Of a stretch of 37,124 bases of DNA, positions 7,288-16,618 are shown one piece after another. This stretch comes from Ruminococcus sp. AF46-10NS (lineage in GTDB: Bacteria; Bacillota; Clostridia; Lachnospirales; Lachnospiraceae), in NCBI RefSeq assembly GCF_003474435.1, contig NZ_QRNF01000033.1, forward strand, positions 1 to 37,124, read 5' to 3'. The position numbers and the translations under genes were made by a program. The stretch's first letter is position 1. Each line of letters begins with the position of its first letter. The notes below the pieces were generated by a model that made no database searches, was not told the origin of the DNA, and saw only the letters and a program-made list of their open reading frames with translations.

Positions 7288-9360
7288 CTATGCCTCAACA
7301 ATCCGCATATCCCAGGCAGAAATCTTCAGCTCTTCACCAGATTTAATTCCCTCACTGGAAATCACATCTTCTCCATCATCGTACTTATAAGTAACTTTCT
7401 GTTCCTCTGCAGAATAATTCAGGAAATACCGGACAGTTTTTCCAAAATCATTTGTTCCTTCACGTACAATTACCGGATAGCTGTAACCAGATAATTCAAC
7501 ACCTGCACTTCCAAGAGCACCTTTTATCACTTTATAAAGAGTATTATCATCTGTCATACATCCCAGATAATATGCAGTACCTTCGCCATATTTATTTCGG
7601 GTTATTGCAGCATATCCTTTCCAGTTATAATGTTCATATCCTGCAAGCACCTCTGCTCCTTCCGGTTTGAGAAGTTCCATAAAAACCCTGGCTTCTCCAA
7701 CCTCTGCCGAATCCGCATCATCAGAATTTATATCTGCATCTGTGATCCTTACAGAATCATCAGTGCCTTCCTCACCATACAGTTTCCCTGACAGCTTTAC
7801 ATCCCTCGGAAACGTGAACTGATCATAGCTGATCCCCAGCGCATCCTTAAGGATATGCGGCTGTGCATCCGCATGAACCTTCACATTCTCATTGGCAAAA
7901 CCACTCTTAAACGTCACAACCAGAGTGCCGCCATCTTTCACATATTGATTCAGCCTCTCCAAAGTGCTGTCAGGTGCAGCATAAAGCGCAGGTACAAAAA
8001 TCGCCTTATATTCAGAAAGATTCTCAGATTCCGGCCATACAAAATCACACTCTACATTCATCCGATACAGCGCATCATAGATCCAGCGCACCACATCATT
8101 GTAGCGGATCTCACCATTATCCCCGGACGTCGCCTGGATACCAAACCAGTTCAGCGCAGTCAGCGCCTCGTTGCTCACCATCACTGCCACTTTATTTTTC
8201 TTCCTGAGATTCACCAGATGGCTGCCTTTTTCCTGAAATTCTTTTCCAATGATACAAGCCTCCCGGTAAGTATCATTCTCCGCAAAATCATGGCTGAGAA
8301 GGCCCTTCCAGTATGTCTCAAATGAATTATGGATAGAATGCCAATGCCAGTACATCACACTATTAGCCCCGGATGCCAGATGGCTGTACGCACAGAGCCG
8401 AAGCTGTCCTTTATACGGTGTCCAGCACGGAAATCCCTGCGCCTGGGTTTCCATCACCAGATAATTATCATGCTTCAGACTGCGGATCATATCCCCGCCA
8501 AAAGCAATCTCCGCTCCTGTCAGATCGTCCTGTGACGGATGGTAAATATCTGTTGCAGCAACAGTCAGGGCCTGTGATGCATGAAGATGGTTCACATCCG
8601 GCTGCACCCCGTAGGAATAACCTCTCCATTCAAAATCCAGATTATTGGTAATAAACTGATCTTCTCTCTTATACTCACTGACGATCCCAGCCTGCCAGCT
8701 TAAGAATTTATCCACCAGAGTCCTCTGGAATTTCTCAAACTCTGCTCCCAGACTGCCGTTGATGGTTCCTCTTACATCCGGAAAATCCTCCCATGCATCG
8801 ACCCGGTTGCTCCAGTAATCCAGCCCGAATTCATGGTTCATGGCATCCAGATCATCATGAAATTTTTCTCTTAAATATTTCACAAAAGCCAGCTGCACAT
8901 TTTTGCCTGCTGTGCCGTAATATTTTGTCTCATTATCCACCTGAAAACCTATGACACATTTCTTGTGTGCACTGAACTCCATCAGCTTGCGGATCACACG
9001 CTCTGCATAAAAAAGATACACCGGATTGGTAATGTCCATGATCTGTCTTGCACCATAGATCCCTGCGCCTTTTTTCGTTGTGGCGATCACATCCGGGTGA
9101 GCTTTCACCATCCACGCAGGCACTGCATACGTAGGCGTTCCGATGATCACATTGATCCCTGCTTCCTCCATGGCATCCATCACACGCTCCACATGAGAAA
9201 AATCAAACACACCTTCCTGCGGCTCACAGGTACTCCACGTAGACTCCGCAATACGCACCGTATTGATCCCCGCTTTTTTCATCATCTCTATATCTTTATC
9301 AAGTCTGTCGTACGGCATGTATTCATCATAATAAGCCGCCCCAAAAAGAAGTTCTTTCAT
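7288..9360 (-). CDS. GH42 beta-galactosidase
   Basis: 690 residues, the full length of the family. The N-terminal TIM barrel starts MKELLFGAAYYDEYMP and has the acid/base motif VDNETKYYG (Glu144) and the nucleophile motif YLVMETQAQG (Glu304). The trimerisation-like domain (about 390-600) and a C-terminal beta domain follow. No signal peptide, so it acts in the cytoplasm on imported beta-galactosides (or related arabinosides). GGGAGGCAGAG stands just before ATG 9360. It is monocistronic by the terminators at 7182-7207 and 9495-9545. No transporter or regulator for galactosides adjoins it. Confidence 0.92.
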   Translation of the reverse strand: MKELLFGAAYYDEYMPYDRLDKDIEMMKKAGINTVRIAESTWSTCEPQEGVFDFSHVERVMDAMEEAGINVIIGTPTYAVPAWMVKAHPDVIATTKKGAGIYGARQIMDITNPVYLFYAERVIRKLMEFSAHKKCVIGFQVDNETKYYGTAGKNVQLAFVKYLREKFHDDLDAMNHEFGLDYWSNRVDAWEDFPDVRGTINGSLGAEFEKFQRTLVDKFLSWQAGIVSEYKREDQFITNNLDFEWRGYSYGVQPDVNHLHASQALTVAATDIYHPSQDDLTGAEIAFGGDMIRSLKHDNYLVMETQAQGFPCWTPYKGQLRLCAYSHLASGANSVMYWHWHSIHNSFETYWKGLLSHDFAENDTYREACIIGKEFQEKGSHLVNLRKKNKVAVMVSNEALTALNWFGIQATSGDNGEIRYNDVVRWIYDALYRMNVECDFVWPESENLSEYKAIFVPALYAAPDSTLERLNQYVKDGGTLVVTFKSGFANENVKVHADAQPHILKDALGISYDQFTFPRDVKLSGKLYGEEGTDDSVRITDADINSDDADSAEVGEARVFMELLKPEGAEVLAGYEHYNWKGYAAITRNKYGEGTAYYLGCMTDDNTLYKVIKGALGSAGVELSGYSYPVIVREGTNDFGKTVRYFLNYSAEEQKVTYKYDDGEDVISSEGIKSGEELKISAWDMRIVEA

Positions 9361-9494
9361 CTCTGCCTCCCACTGTATATTTTAATAATCCTATCTTAGC
9401 AGAAATTTCCTGCACAGAATATCATTTATTCAATATGATTATCATTTATCCCATATTATTATCACTTGCCCTGAAAAATCCCCAATATCCTTAT

Positions 9495-9545
9495 AAAAAA
9501 ACCACCCTTTTCTTCCATGCCAAAACATGAGAAAAGAGCGGTTCC
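9495..9545 (-). terminator. Terminator of the aminotransferase gene
   Basis: On the minus strand AACCGCTCTTTTCT (9530-9543) pairs with AGAAAAGGGTGGTT, followed by a T run at 9495-9500. It lies 30-80 bases past the aminotransferase stop. Confidence 0.8.
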
Positions 9546-9576
9546 TGTTTCATTTTTTACAAAAACTTATTCTGTT

Positions 9577-10871
9577 TTATTTACCTTCAGCAATATCCTT
9601 AGTGATCTTCAGGAATTTATCGATATCATCTGTTCCGTGGCAGTGAAGCGGGGAAACACGAAGTGCGCCTTCAAGTCCAAGAGTCTCTACGATACGTTTG
9701 GAATACGGGCTGCTCTTTACACGCTCGAACAGTGTAACACCATGCTCCAGATATCTTCTTGCACACTCTGCGTACTCAATACCCTCGATACCCATAGCAA
9801 CGATAAGATCTTTGTATGTAAGATCCTCCATATCAACATAAACCTGAACTCCCGGAATATGACGAAGCCCCGGAACCTTATCGGTACCTTCCAGCATACG
9901 GTATAGAAGCGCTCTCTCCTGAAGATGAATGTGATTCATACCCTCAACAAAAAGCTCACGCTTATTATATTTCTGTGCAGAATCACCCAGGAAATGCTTA
10001 CCGATACTGCAAACATAATCAATAACCGCCATCATAGCCGCAAAGTTAGCCGGAGCCGGAGTACCAAGAGCCCATACATTATCATCCTTGCATGTCAGTT
10101 TGATATGCGGCATCACAGCAACACGGTCAGAAACATAAGCATAACCGCAGCCACGTACACCAAAGAACTTATATGGTGCAAAGTTGCAGACATCCACATC
10201 CCAGTCCTCAACATCGATCACTGCATGAGGAGCATGCTGAACTGCATCACTTACAATGTAGATATCCGGGTTGATCTCTTTCGCACGACGTGCGATCTCC
10301 TTGATATCCATGATATTACCGGAAATATTGGAAGCAGCCATAATACTGAGAAGAACAGTATCCTTATCCACATACTTCATGATCTCATCCGGATCAAGAC
10401 CACCGGTTACCTTATTAGCCGGAACCTCACGGAACTCTCTGCCGGTCTTTTTACAGTAATACTCAACCGCATCATGAGCAGACGGATGCTCCAGAGCAGA
10501 AGTAACCGCATTCTTACCCCAGTTAACACCTTCCATGATCGTACCAACTGCATGGAACATGGTCTGGGAAGCAGTCAGCTCAGTGATAAGAGCACCACTC
10601 TTTGCACCAAAAACAACCTCAAGGATCTCCTTAGTACCATTCTTAACATAATCTGCCAGATCAAAACCTCTGCCGCGGGCACGCTCCGGACAATCCGGAA
10701 ACTCCTCGATAGCAGCCTTAGCCTCAACAGCTTCTTAAGTCTCAGAGAACCACCAGAGTTCTCAAAGAAAAGTCTCGCACCATACTGCGGATCCTTATCT
10801 GCATAATAAAACTGAGATTTCAGCTTCTTCTGATATGTATCTGAAAACAAAACGCCATGATTAAATTCCAT
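9577..10871 (-). pseudogene. Class V aminotransferase (NifS-like fold), single-base frameshift
   Basis: ATG 10871 begins MEFNHGVLFSDTYQKKL and reaches GGSLRLKK. The frame then breaks and resumes one base out as AVEAKAAIEEFPDCPERARG, GAKSGALITELTASQTMFHA and on to the end. Restoring one base near 10731 (AAGAAGCTG to AAGAAGGCTG) yields 431 codons. The main domain has SDAVQHAPHAVIDVEDWDVD and the PLP-binding lysine in NFAPYKFFGVRG, both typical of class V PLP enzymes. The substrate is unknown; cysteine desulfurase-like or another beta-lyase activity is possible. An open frame alone could start at 10560, but it would lack about 100 residues. Sequencing error or fresh pseudogene. Confidence 0.8.
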
Positions 10872-11254
10872 AATAATATCCTCTCCTTCATCACATAAGC
10901 CCCGGCAACCCGGACAGCCAGCTATTCATGAACACTCTCATTTCATACGACCGTGTTCATTATATATCTCTCATCAGAAGATAGCATAACACATTTATAA
11001 ATAGTTATAAAATGAATAATATAACTGTATTATATTAATATTGTTTATATTTTAACACAGCATAGCAACTCTGTAATACCGTCAAAAAGCAATATGCACT
11101 TTTTACATAACCACGAGCATTACAAGTCTGCTTCTTCATATCGTTTCCTTATATCTCATCACATCCCCCACCTGTCATCCCAGGCATCCAGCGAAGCACT
11201 GATAGCTCATCCAACTCCCGAGCAGCCACACTACCCTACCGCCCTGAAAAACCA
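10872..11254. other. AT-rich gene-free stretch upstream of the aminotransferase
   Basis: No coding signal was found. 10980-11060 is very AT-rich and holds a short palindromic tract near 11010-11040 (AATATAAC/TTATATT-type). On the minus strand TTATAA and TATGCT, 16 bases apart, are a weak candidate promoter for the aminotransferase. Confidence 0.4.
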
Positions 11255-11468
11255 GCCCGTGAGGCGTGTGCTGCCTGTCGCCGGACTCTGCAGGAGGGGA
11301 GCTGATTCTTGGCTGGCGGAAATCTGCGTTGTTTTACAAAAGTCCGCTGTCTGAGCGGCTGCAAGACGCGAGTTCGGACTTTTGTAAAACGCTTTTAGCA
11401 GATTCCCGGCAGCCTAGAAGCCAGCCCCCGACGAAGCCCCAGCGACAGGCAGCACACGCCTCACGGGC
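11255..11468. repeat. 214-bp long inverted-repeat element
   Basis: The outer arms, 27 bases each (11255-11281 and 11442-11468), are perfectly complementary and GC-rich, starting GCCCGTGAGGCGTG. Inside, a second perfect 16-bp pair GTTTTACAAAAGTCCG/CGGACTTTTGTAAAAC lies at 11331-11346 and 11375-11390. The segments between pair only in part (for example GGCTGGCGGAAATCTGC with GCAGATTCCCGGCAGCC). The tip loop is about 28 bases. Open frames crossing the region are symmetrical by-products of the palindrome. It may be a MITE-like element or a large structured RNA; no flanking duplication or transposase is visible. Confidence 0.8.
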
Positions 11469-11542
11469 GTCCCTTTTCACCAAAAAAAGCCGAACCAGCC
11501 ACATCCCGCAGCCAGTTCAGCTCAAACCATACAACTACAAAC

Positions 11543-12184
11543 TCACTCACCATCAACCCAGGCAAGCAGCTTCCCGGTAAAATGCCGGTTAAAGAAATGA
11601 ATCACCGGCCCCAGCCCAAAAGCCGTCACCAGCGTACCAATTCCAATCACACCACCTGTCAGATAGCAGATCAGCGCACAGAGCACATCATTGGACATTC
11701 TGTGCCAGAAATAAGGAATCTTCGGCCATCTCTCTGTCATGATCAGGGAAAGGCTATCATAAGGTGCAACTCCCTCATCCGGCATCTGATACATAGACAA
11801 GCCCAGACAACAAATCACAACACCAACGCACAGTGCCACCAGTCGAATCGGCAAAGCTGTAAGCTCCAGTCCAAACACTCCCGTATAAATATTATAAAAG
11901 AACGTAGTAATATAAGCCAGGCACACCGCATTCACAACAGTTCCAATTCCCAGGAATCTTCTGCCAAAAGCAATCTCAATGATCAATAACACAATATTTA
12001 CAATCAGCTGAAAGTTACCATAAGCCATACCAAGCGTATCTGCAACCGCCATATTCATTCCACTGAACGGATCCGTTCCAAGCCCGGCAAGCTTGAAAAT
12101 TCCAATCCCCATACCTGCAAAAACATTTCCGATACACATGATCAGAACATGCTTCCAGTTAATGTTCTTCAAATACTCCCCCAT
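11543..12184 (-). CDS. YczE/YitT-type integral membrane protein
   Basis: 213 residues with five to six membrane segments. The motifs GLGTDPFSGMNMAVAD near residue 35 and GIGTLVTAFGLGPVIHFF near the C-terminus mark the YczE/YyaS/YitT group (COG2364-like). The function of this group is not firmly established. ATG 12184 is used. The gene runs divergently from the glycine-riboswitch transporter, with about 390 bases between them, and no operon partner is seen. Confidence 0.75.
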   Translation of the reverse strand: MGEYLKNINWKHVLIMCIGNVFAGMGIGIFKLAGLGTDPFSGMNMAVADTLGMAYGNFQLIVNIVLLIIEIAFGRRFLGIGTVVNAVCLAYITTFFYNIYTGVFGLELTALPIRLVALCVGVVICCLGLSMYQMPDEGVAPYDSLSLIMTERWPKIPYFWHRMSNDVLCALICYLTGGVIGIGTLVTAFGLGPVIHFFNRHFTGKLLAWVDGE

Positions 12185-12463
12185 AAACCTTCTACCTCAT
12201 CCTCTCTGAAAATATTGTCAGGCAGATATCCACGATCCACCTTCACTGCGCAGGATCCATACCAGATAATACCTTAATAACCAGCCTGTTGTAACGCTAT
12301 ATTCTATCACACCACCTCACCCCTGTAAAACACAAAAACCCCAAGAAACAACAAAAAGCAACAAAAAAAGACACCTGGCAGATCAGGCCGGTATAAATCC
12401 CCCAAAATCCCGATTATATGTCGATTAATTTTTCTAATAAATGCAATTTTTTTAAAAAACCCA

Positions 12464-12492
12464 TTGAAATCCATCAATTCATGTGATAACCT
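12464..12492 (+). promoter_or_regulatory. Candidate promoter of the riboswitch transcript
   Basis: TTGAAA (12464-12469) and TAACCT (12487-12492) with a 17-base spacer, about 90 bases before the aptamer. The -10 box is weak. The rest of 12185-12578 shows no gene and no second glycine aptamer. Confidence 0.4.
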
Positions 12493-12578
12493 GTGTTACA
12501 GTGTTTTTCTACACAGAACGAATGACCGCCACTACCGCACACAAAAAAGGTCCTGGCAGCATTCAAAAATAAAAAAAC

Positions 12579-12672
12579 TCAGGAGAGTCTCTTCAAATCA
12601 AAAGGGAAGAGCGCCGAAGGTGTACGCAGCACACAAAATGCTGTAAATCTCTCAGGCAAAAGGATGGAGGAA
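12579..12672 (+). promoter_or_regulatory. Glycine riboswitch, single aptamer
   Basis: The conserved glycine-aptamer elements appear in order: CAGGAGAGTCTC, then GCGCCGAAGGTG, a variable hairpin GCAGCACACAAAATGCTG, and the 3' consensus ATCTCTCAGGCAAAAGGAT. It ends at the GGAGGA ribosome-binding site of the downstream AGCS transporter. Only one aptamer is visible; the usual tandem partner is absent upstream, where no GCGCCGAAGG core exists. Because the closing helix reaches the Shine-Dalgarno site, control at translation initiation is plausible; no classical terminator is seen between aptamer and start. Confidence 0.88.
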
Positions 12673-12678
12673 AGAGTA

Positions 12679-14091
12679 ATGTTTACACAAATCAACAACT
12701 TTATCACATGGTTTGACGGAGTCGTTTGGGGACTTCCGCTGATCATTCTGATCCTGTTCACAGGAATTCTGTTAACCGCTCGGTTAGGTCTTTTACAGGT
12801 AAGGCACCTCGGAAAGGCACTGAAATTCATGGTAAAAAATGAAGAAGGCGGCGATGGTGAGGTCACAAGCTTCGGAGCTCTGTGTACTGCGCTTTCAGCA
12901 ACCATCGGAACCGGAAATATCGTAGGTGTCGCAACTGCTATCGCAGCCGGCGGACCAGGAGCACTTTTCTGGATGATCGTAGCCGCATTCTTCGGAATGG
13001 CAACCAAATACGCAGAAGGACTTCTGGCTATCAAGTACCGTACCATTGACAAAGAGGGCCACGTTCTCGGCGGACCTTTCTACTACATCGAAAACGGTAT
13101 GGGAAAACAGTGGAGATGGCTTGCCAAGATCTTCGCATTTTTCGGAGCAGGTGTAGGACTTTTCGGTATCGGAACCTTCACACAGGTAAACGGTATCGCA
13201 TCTGCAGTTACCAATTTCTTTGACCCGGATAAAGCACACACAGTAGCACTTTTCGGAAATACATATTCCTGGGCAACTGTAGTCGCATGTCTGATACTTA
13301 CCGTATGTGTAGGACTTGTCGTTCTCGGCGGAATCAAGAGGATCGCAAAGGTATCCCAGATCGTTGTACCGTTTATGGCAGTTCTCTATGTTGTACTGGC
13401 ACTGATCATCGTGATCACAAACATCACTGCAGTTCCTGCAGCGATCGTAACTATCGTAAAATCTGCTTTCACAGGAAGCGCACTTGCAGGTGGCGCAATG
13501 GGAACCATGGTCGTAGCTATGCAGAAGGGTATCGCCCGCGGTATCTTCTCCAATGAGTCCGGTCTTGGTAGTGCCCCGATCGCAGCCGCTGCAGCTCAGA
13601 CAAAGGAGCCGGTACGTCAGGGTCTTGTATCCATGACAGGTACATTCATCGATACTATCGTGATCTGTACAATGACAGGTCTTTCCATCGTCATTACAGA
13701 AACATGGAACACAGGTCTTGAGGGTGTTGCCATCACAACAGCCGCATTCCAGAAAGGACTTCCTTTCCCGCCGGTTGTAGCATCCTTCTCACTGATGCTG
13801 TGCCTGGTATTCTTCGCATTCACAACAATCCTTGGATGGGATTACTACGGTGAAAGATGTCTGGAATACCTGTTCAACAGAAACAAAGCCGCAGTTACAA
13901 CATACCGCTGGCTGTACATCATCTGCGTATTCATCGGACCATATATGACTGTAGCAGCTGTATGGAACATCGCAGATATCTTCAATGCCCTGATGGCATT
14001 CCCGAACCTGATCGCTCTTCTTGCCCTGAGCGGTGTGGTTGTAAAGGAAACTAAGGATTTCTTCAAAAGACATAAAAATTACGAATTCTGA
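12679..14091 (+). CDS. AGCS-family sodium:alanine/glycine symporter
   Basis: About 470 residues from ATG 12679, chosen because GGAGGA sits seven bases upstream. An earlier in-frame ATG at 12664 lies inside the riboswitch. About ten to eleven membrane helices. Family motifs include GTGNIVGVATAIAAGGPGA and GIFSNESGLGSAPIAAAAA. It would import alanine or glycine with sodium; the glycine riboswitch in its leader points to glycine as substrate or signal. Monocistronic: a terminator follows at 14153-14202. Confidence 0.9.
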   Translation: MFTQINNFITWFDGVVWGLPLIILILFTGILLTARLGLLQVRHLGKALKFMVKNEEGGDGEVTSFGALCTALSATIGTGNIVGVATAIAAGGPGALFWMIVAAFFGMATKYAEGLLAIKYRTIDKEGHVLGGPFYYIENGMGKQWRWLAKIFAFFGAGVGLFGIGTFTQVNGIASAVTNFFDPDKAHTVALFGNTYSWATVVACLILTVCVGLVVLGGIKRIAKVSQIVVPFMAVLYVVLALIIVITNITAVPAAIVTIVKSAFTGSALAGGAMGTMVVAMQKGIARGIFSNESGLGSAPIAAAAAQTKEPVRQGLVSMTGTFIDTIVICTMTGLSIVITETWNTGLEGVAITTAAFQKGLPFPPVVASFSLMLCLVFFAFTTILGWDYYGERCLEYLFNRNKAAVTTYRWLYIICVFIGPYMTVAAVWNIADIFNALMAFPNLIALLALSGVVVKETKDFFKRHKNYEF

Positions 14092-14152
14092 TCCCAATAT
14101 CGTAATCAAATGTAAGCACACATAAACCCATAATAATCCCCTAATATCATAC

Positions 14153-14202
14153 AAAAAAGACGCGAACCTTTTTATCCTCCGATAAAAGGCCGCGTCTTTT
14201 TC
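14153..14202. terminator. Bidirectional terminator between convergent genes
   Basis: The stem AAAAAGACGCG...CGCGTCTTTTT, with an inner CTTTTAT/ATAAAAG extension, is flanked by A and T runs, so it serves both the transporter (+) and the LOG gene (-), whose stop codons face it. Confidence 0.88.
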
Positions 14203-14226
14203 ATGATCCTCTTCACTTTATTTTCT

Positions 14227-14784
14227 TTATAACTTTCCACCATAATTCCGGTAATTCTCAATATAATCCAAAATCTCCTCCGGGTCTTTCATGAACCGGC
14301 ACATACTCACAACATCTCTGGACATGAATTTCTCACCGGCCGTATACTCCAGAAGTGCCCTCATACTATCATAATACCCCTGAATATTATAAAGCACGAT
14401 CGGCCTGTCGATCCGTCCCAGACTCTTCAATGTCAGGATCTCAAAAAACTCCTCATAAGTACCAATTCCCCCAGGTACCACGATAGTTGCATCTGACCGA
14501 CTCTCCAGCAAATGCTTCCGTTCTCTCATATTCTCAGTAAAAATAAACTCTGTACAATGCTCATACAGCACTCCCGGCTGATCAAAAAATCTCGGCGCGA
14601 TACCCAGAATATAACCATTCTCTCTGTCAACACCCTTGGCTGCCGCACCCATCAGACCTTCTTTTCCGCCGCCGAAAACAAGTCCATGGCCACGCTTTCC
14701 CATCATGCGTCCCAGTTCCTCTGTTTTCTCATAATAAATCTTTTTCAGTTCTGCGCTGGATGCTCCATATATACAAATATTCAT
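14227..14784 (-). CDS. LOG family protein (nucleoside-5'-monophosphate phosphoribohydrolase-like)
   Basis: 185 residues with a Rossmann-like fold: N-terminal MNICIYGASS, a conserved FGGGKEGLMGAAAKG and the signature VPGGIGTYEEFFEILT (PGGxGTxxE), which defines the LOG / former lysine-decarboxylase-like family. Characterised members release a base from nucleoside monophosphates, including cytokinin riboside phosphates. The natural substrate in this bacterium is unknown. ATG 14784 overlaps by 4 bases the stop of a truncated glutamine amidotransferase upstream, so its original operon partner has been lost. Confidence 0.85.
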   Translation of the reverse strand: MNICIYGASSAELKKIYYEKTEELGRMMGKRGHGLVFGGGKEGLMGAAAKGVDRENGYILGIAPRFFDQPGVLYEHCTEFIFTENMRERKHLLESRSDATIVVPGGIGTYEEFFEILTLKSLGRIDRPIVLYNIQGYYDSMRALLEYTAGEKFMSRDVVSMCRFMKDPEEILDYIENYRNYGGKL

Positions 14785-14936
14785 GTTTCTGTCTCCTTCC
14801 CTGCTGCCTCCACAAATGCCCGAAGAAGCTTCAGCTGCTCCGAAGAATCATACATCATCTCCGGATGCCACTGCACTGCCACTGCAAATGGATGATCATT
14901 TATCTCTGAATATAACTTTTGCCGGCCTCTGCACAT
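14781..14936 (-). pseudogene. C-terminal remnant of a class I glutamine amidotransferase (peptidase C26, PuuD-like)
   Basis: The 51-codon frame contains HPFAVAVQWHPEMMYD followed by a short helix SSEQLKLLRAFVEAA. The xVQWHPE motif provides the His and Glu of the catalytic triad in gamma-glutamyl-GABA hydrolase-type amidotransferases. The nucleophile domain (about 180 residues) is absent; sequence upstream of 14936 shows no matching frame. The stop TGA overlaps the LOG gene start as ATGA, showing that the two were once coupled. A small peptide might still be made, but no ribosome-binding site is evident. Confidence 0.75.
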
Positions 14937-15087
14937 GATACTGGCAAAGACCGGCTTTCCGTCATTTCCGATACATCTGGAGTGTATCCGGAAATGCCTG
15001 TTATTTTATTATAATCTGACATACACATGGGGTCAAGCAAATGCCGCTGCCTGAACTCCCATTTTTATACTGAGAAATTTTTTATAA
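14937..15087. other. Short spacer with an imperfect hairpin
   Basis: CATTTCCGATACATC near 14967-14981 pairs with GTGTATCCGGAAATG just downstream. There is no T run on the minus strand, so it is not a standard terminator for the kinase gene. Nothing else is recognised. Confidence 0.4.
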
Positions 15088-16608
15088 TTATACGAGAACT
15101 TTTTCTACTGCGTTTTTCCAGCCGCTGTATTTCTGGTTTCTTTCCTGCGAGTTCATAGATGGAATAAACTGATTACGGTTCTTCACCTCAAAAATGCTCT
15201 CCATCTTATAAAGTCCGCAGCTTAATCCGGCCATCAGGCCAGCTCCGAATGCGGAAGACTCCTCACATCTCGGAAGGCTTACTGTTGTTCCTAAGATATC
15301 ACTCTGGAACTTCATCAGATACTGGTTTCTTGTAGGACCGCCGTCTACACAGAGCTCTTTTACAGTCATTCCATCTTCTGCCTTCATCATCTCAACGATA
15401 TCTGTGATCTGATAAGCAATAGATTCCAGGGCTGCTTTTACAACCTCTTTCTTTCCGGTTGTCCTGCTCATTCCATAAATAATGGCTTTTGCATCGGATT
15501 TCCAGTAAGGTGCTCCCAAACCAGAAAATGCAGGAACCAGATATGTAGTATCGTTTTTGTTTGCCTGCTCTGACATTTCCTGAGTCTCTCCCGGAGAAGT
15601 TATCAGTCCCATGTCATCTTTCAGCCATGTGATAACTGCGCCTGTGTAGTTTATATTTCCTTCCAGTACATAGGTGACTTTGCCGTTAAGCCCCCATGCA
15701 AGAGAAGTTACAAGACCAAGATCTGACATGATCGGCTCTGTTCCTGCGTTCATCATAACAGAGGAACCTGTCCCATATGTAGCCTTGACCATTCCCTTTT
15801 CGATACAGCCCTGTCCGAACAGTGCTCCCTGGGAATCTCCGATCACACCGCAGATCGGGATCGGAGTTTGGAAATATCCCTCAAAATCAGTTGTTCCGTA
15901 CTGCATGCTGGAATCGCACACTTCCGGAAGCATATCTGCATTAATGCCAAACCAGATGCAGATCTCTTTATCCCATTTCAGGTTATGGATATTGAAAAGC
16001 TGAGTTCTGGATGCGTTGGAATAATCCGTTGCATAAACCTTGCCTTTTGTCAGTTTAAACAGAAGCCAGGTGTCAATGGTTCCCAGGCAGAGATTGTTGT
16101 CTCTTTTTGCCTGTTTTACCTCTTCTACGTTCTCCTGAAGCCATGCAAATTTCGCTGCCGGGAAATACGGGGAAAGGTGCATTCCTGTCTTCTGGCGGAT
16201 GATCTCTGCAACACCACCGTTTTTCTTCTGCTCACGGTCAGGATCGATCATCACGTTTGTTTTAATACGCTCACAGATTTCGGAAGCTCTGGAGCACTGC
16301 CATACAATGGCAGGTGCCAGAGGCTCGCCTGTGCTGCGGCTCCACGCTGCGGATGTCTCTCTCTGATTACTTATTCCAAGACACGCGATCTCTTCTTTCT
16401 GGATTCCGGCCTTCTCTACGAGATTTTTTACAACCTGGATCGTATTGCTGTAGATCTCGGAAAGATCATGGGAAACCCATCCTTTTTCGTTGATCAGCTG
16501 TCTGTGAGGAAGGTCTGTTCTGCAGACCAGATCACCGTTCACATCGAACAGGATCGCTTTCGTTCCCTGGGTACTCTGATCAACCGCAAGAACATATTTT
16601 TTTTCCAT
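15088..16608 (-). CDS. FGGY-family carbohydrate kinase
   Basis: About 506 residues. ATG 16608 is preferred, with AAGGTG six bases before it; an in-frame GTG at 16617 lies inside that site. The N-terminal FGGY fold begins KKYVLAVDQSTQGTKAILFD (phosphate-binding loop), with a glycerol-kinase-like ISNQRETSAAWSRSTGEPLAPAIVWQ. The C-terminal ATPase half has ATYGTGSSVMMNAG and ELCVDGGPTRNQYLMKFQSD. It resembles glycerol kinase, but its place behind an isomerase and a split transketolase argues for a ketose kinase, for example of an apulose- or xylulose-like sugar. Last gene of the operon; one base separates it from the transketolase. Confidence 0.85.
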   Translation of the reverse strand: MEKKYVLAVDQSTQGTKAILFDVNGDLVCRTDLPHRQLINEKGWVSHDLSEIYSNTIQVVKNLVEKAGIQKEEIACLGISNQRETSAAWSRSTGEPLAPAIVWQCSRASEICERIKTNVMIDPDREQKKNGGVAEIIRQKTGMHLSPYFPAAKFAWLQENVEEVKQAKRDNNLCLGTIDTWLLFKLTKGKVYATDYSNASRTQLFNIHNLKWDKEICIWFGINADMLPEVCDSSMQYGTTDFEGYFQTPIPICGVIGDSQGALFGQGCIEKGMVKATYGTGSSVMMNAGTEPIMSDLGLVTSLAWGLNGKVTYVLEGNINYTGAVITWLKDDMGLITSPGETQEMSEQANKNDTTYLVPAFSGLGAPYWKSDAKAIIYGMSRTTGKKEVVKAALESIAYQITDIVEMMKAEDGMTVKELCVDGGPTRNQYLMKFQSDILGTTVSLPRCEESSAFGAGLMAGLSCGLYKMESIFEVKNRNQFIPSMNSQERNQKYSGWKNAVEKVLV

Positions 16609-16618
16609 AATTTTCACC

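Noticed and set aside
11094..11580. Open frames crossing the long palindrome
   Set aside because: They arise from the inverted repeat and GC-rich composition, lack ribosome-binding sites and have no protein-like pattern.
12464..12578. A first glycine aptamer before the one called
   Set aside because: No GCGCCGAAGG-type core or matching 3' consensus in this stretch.
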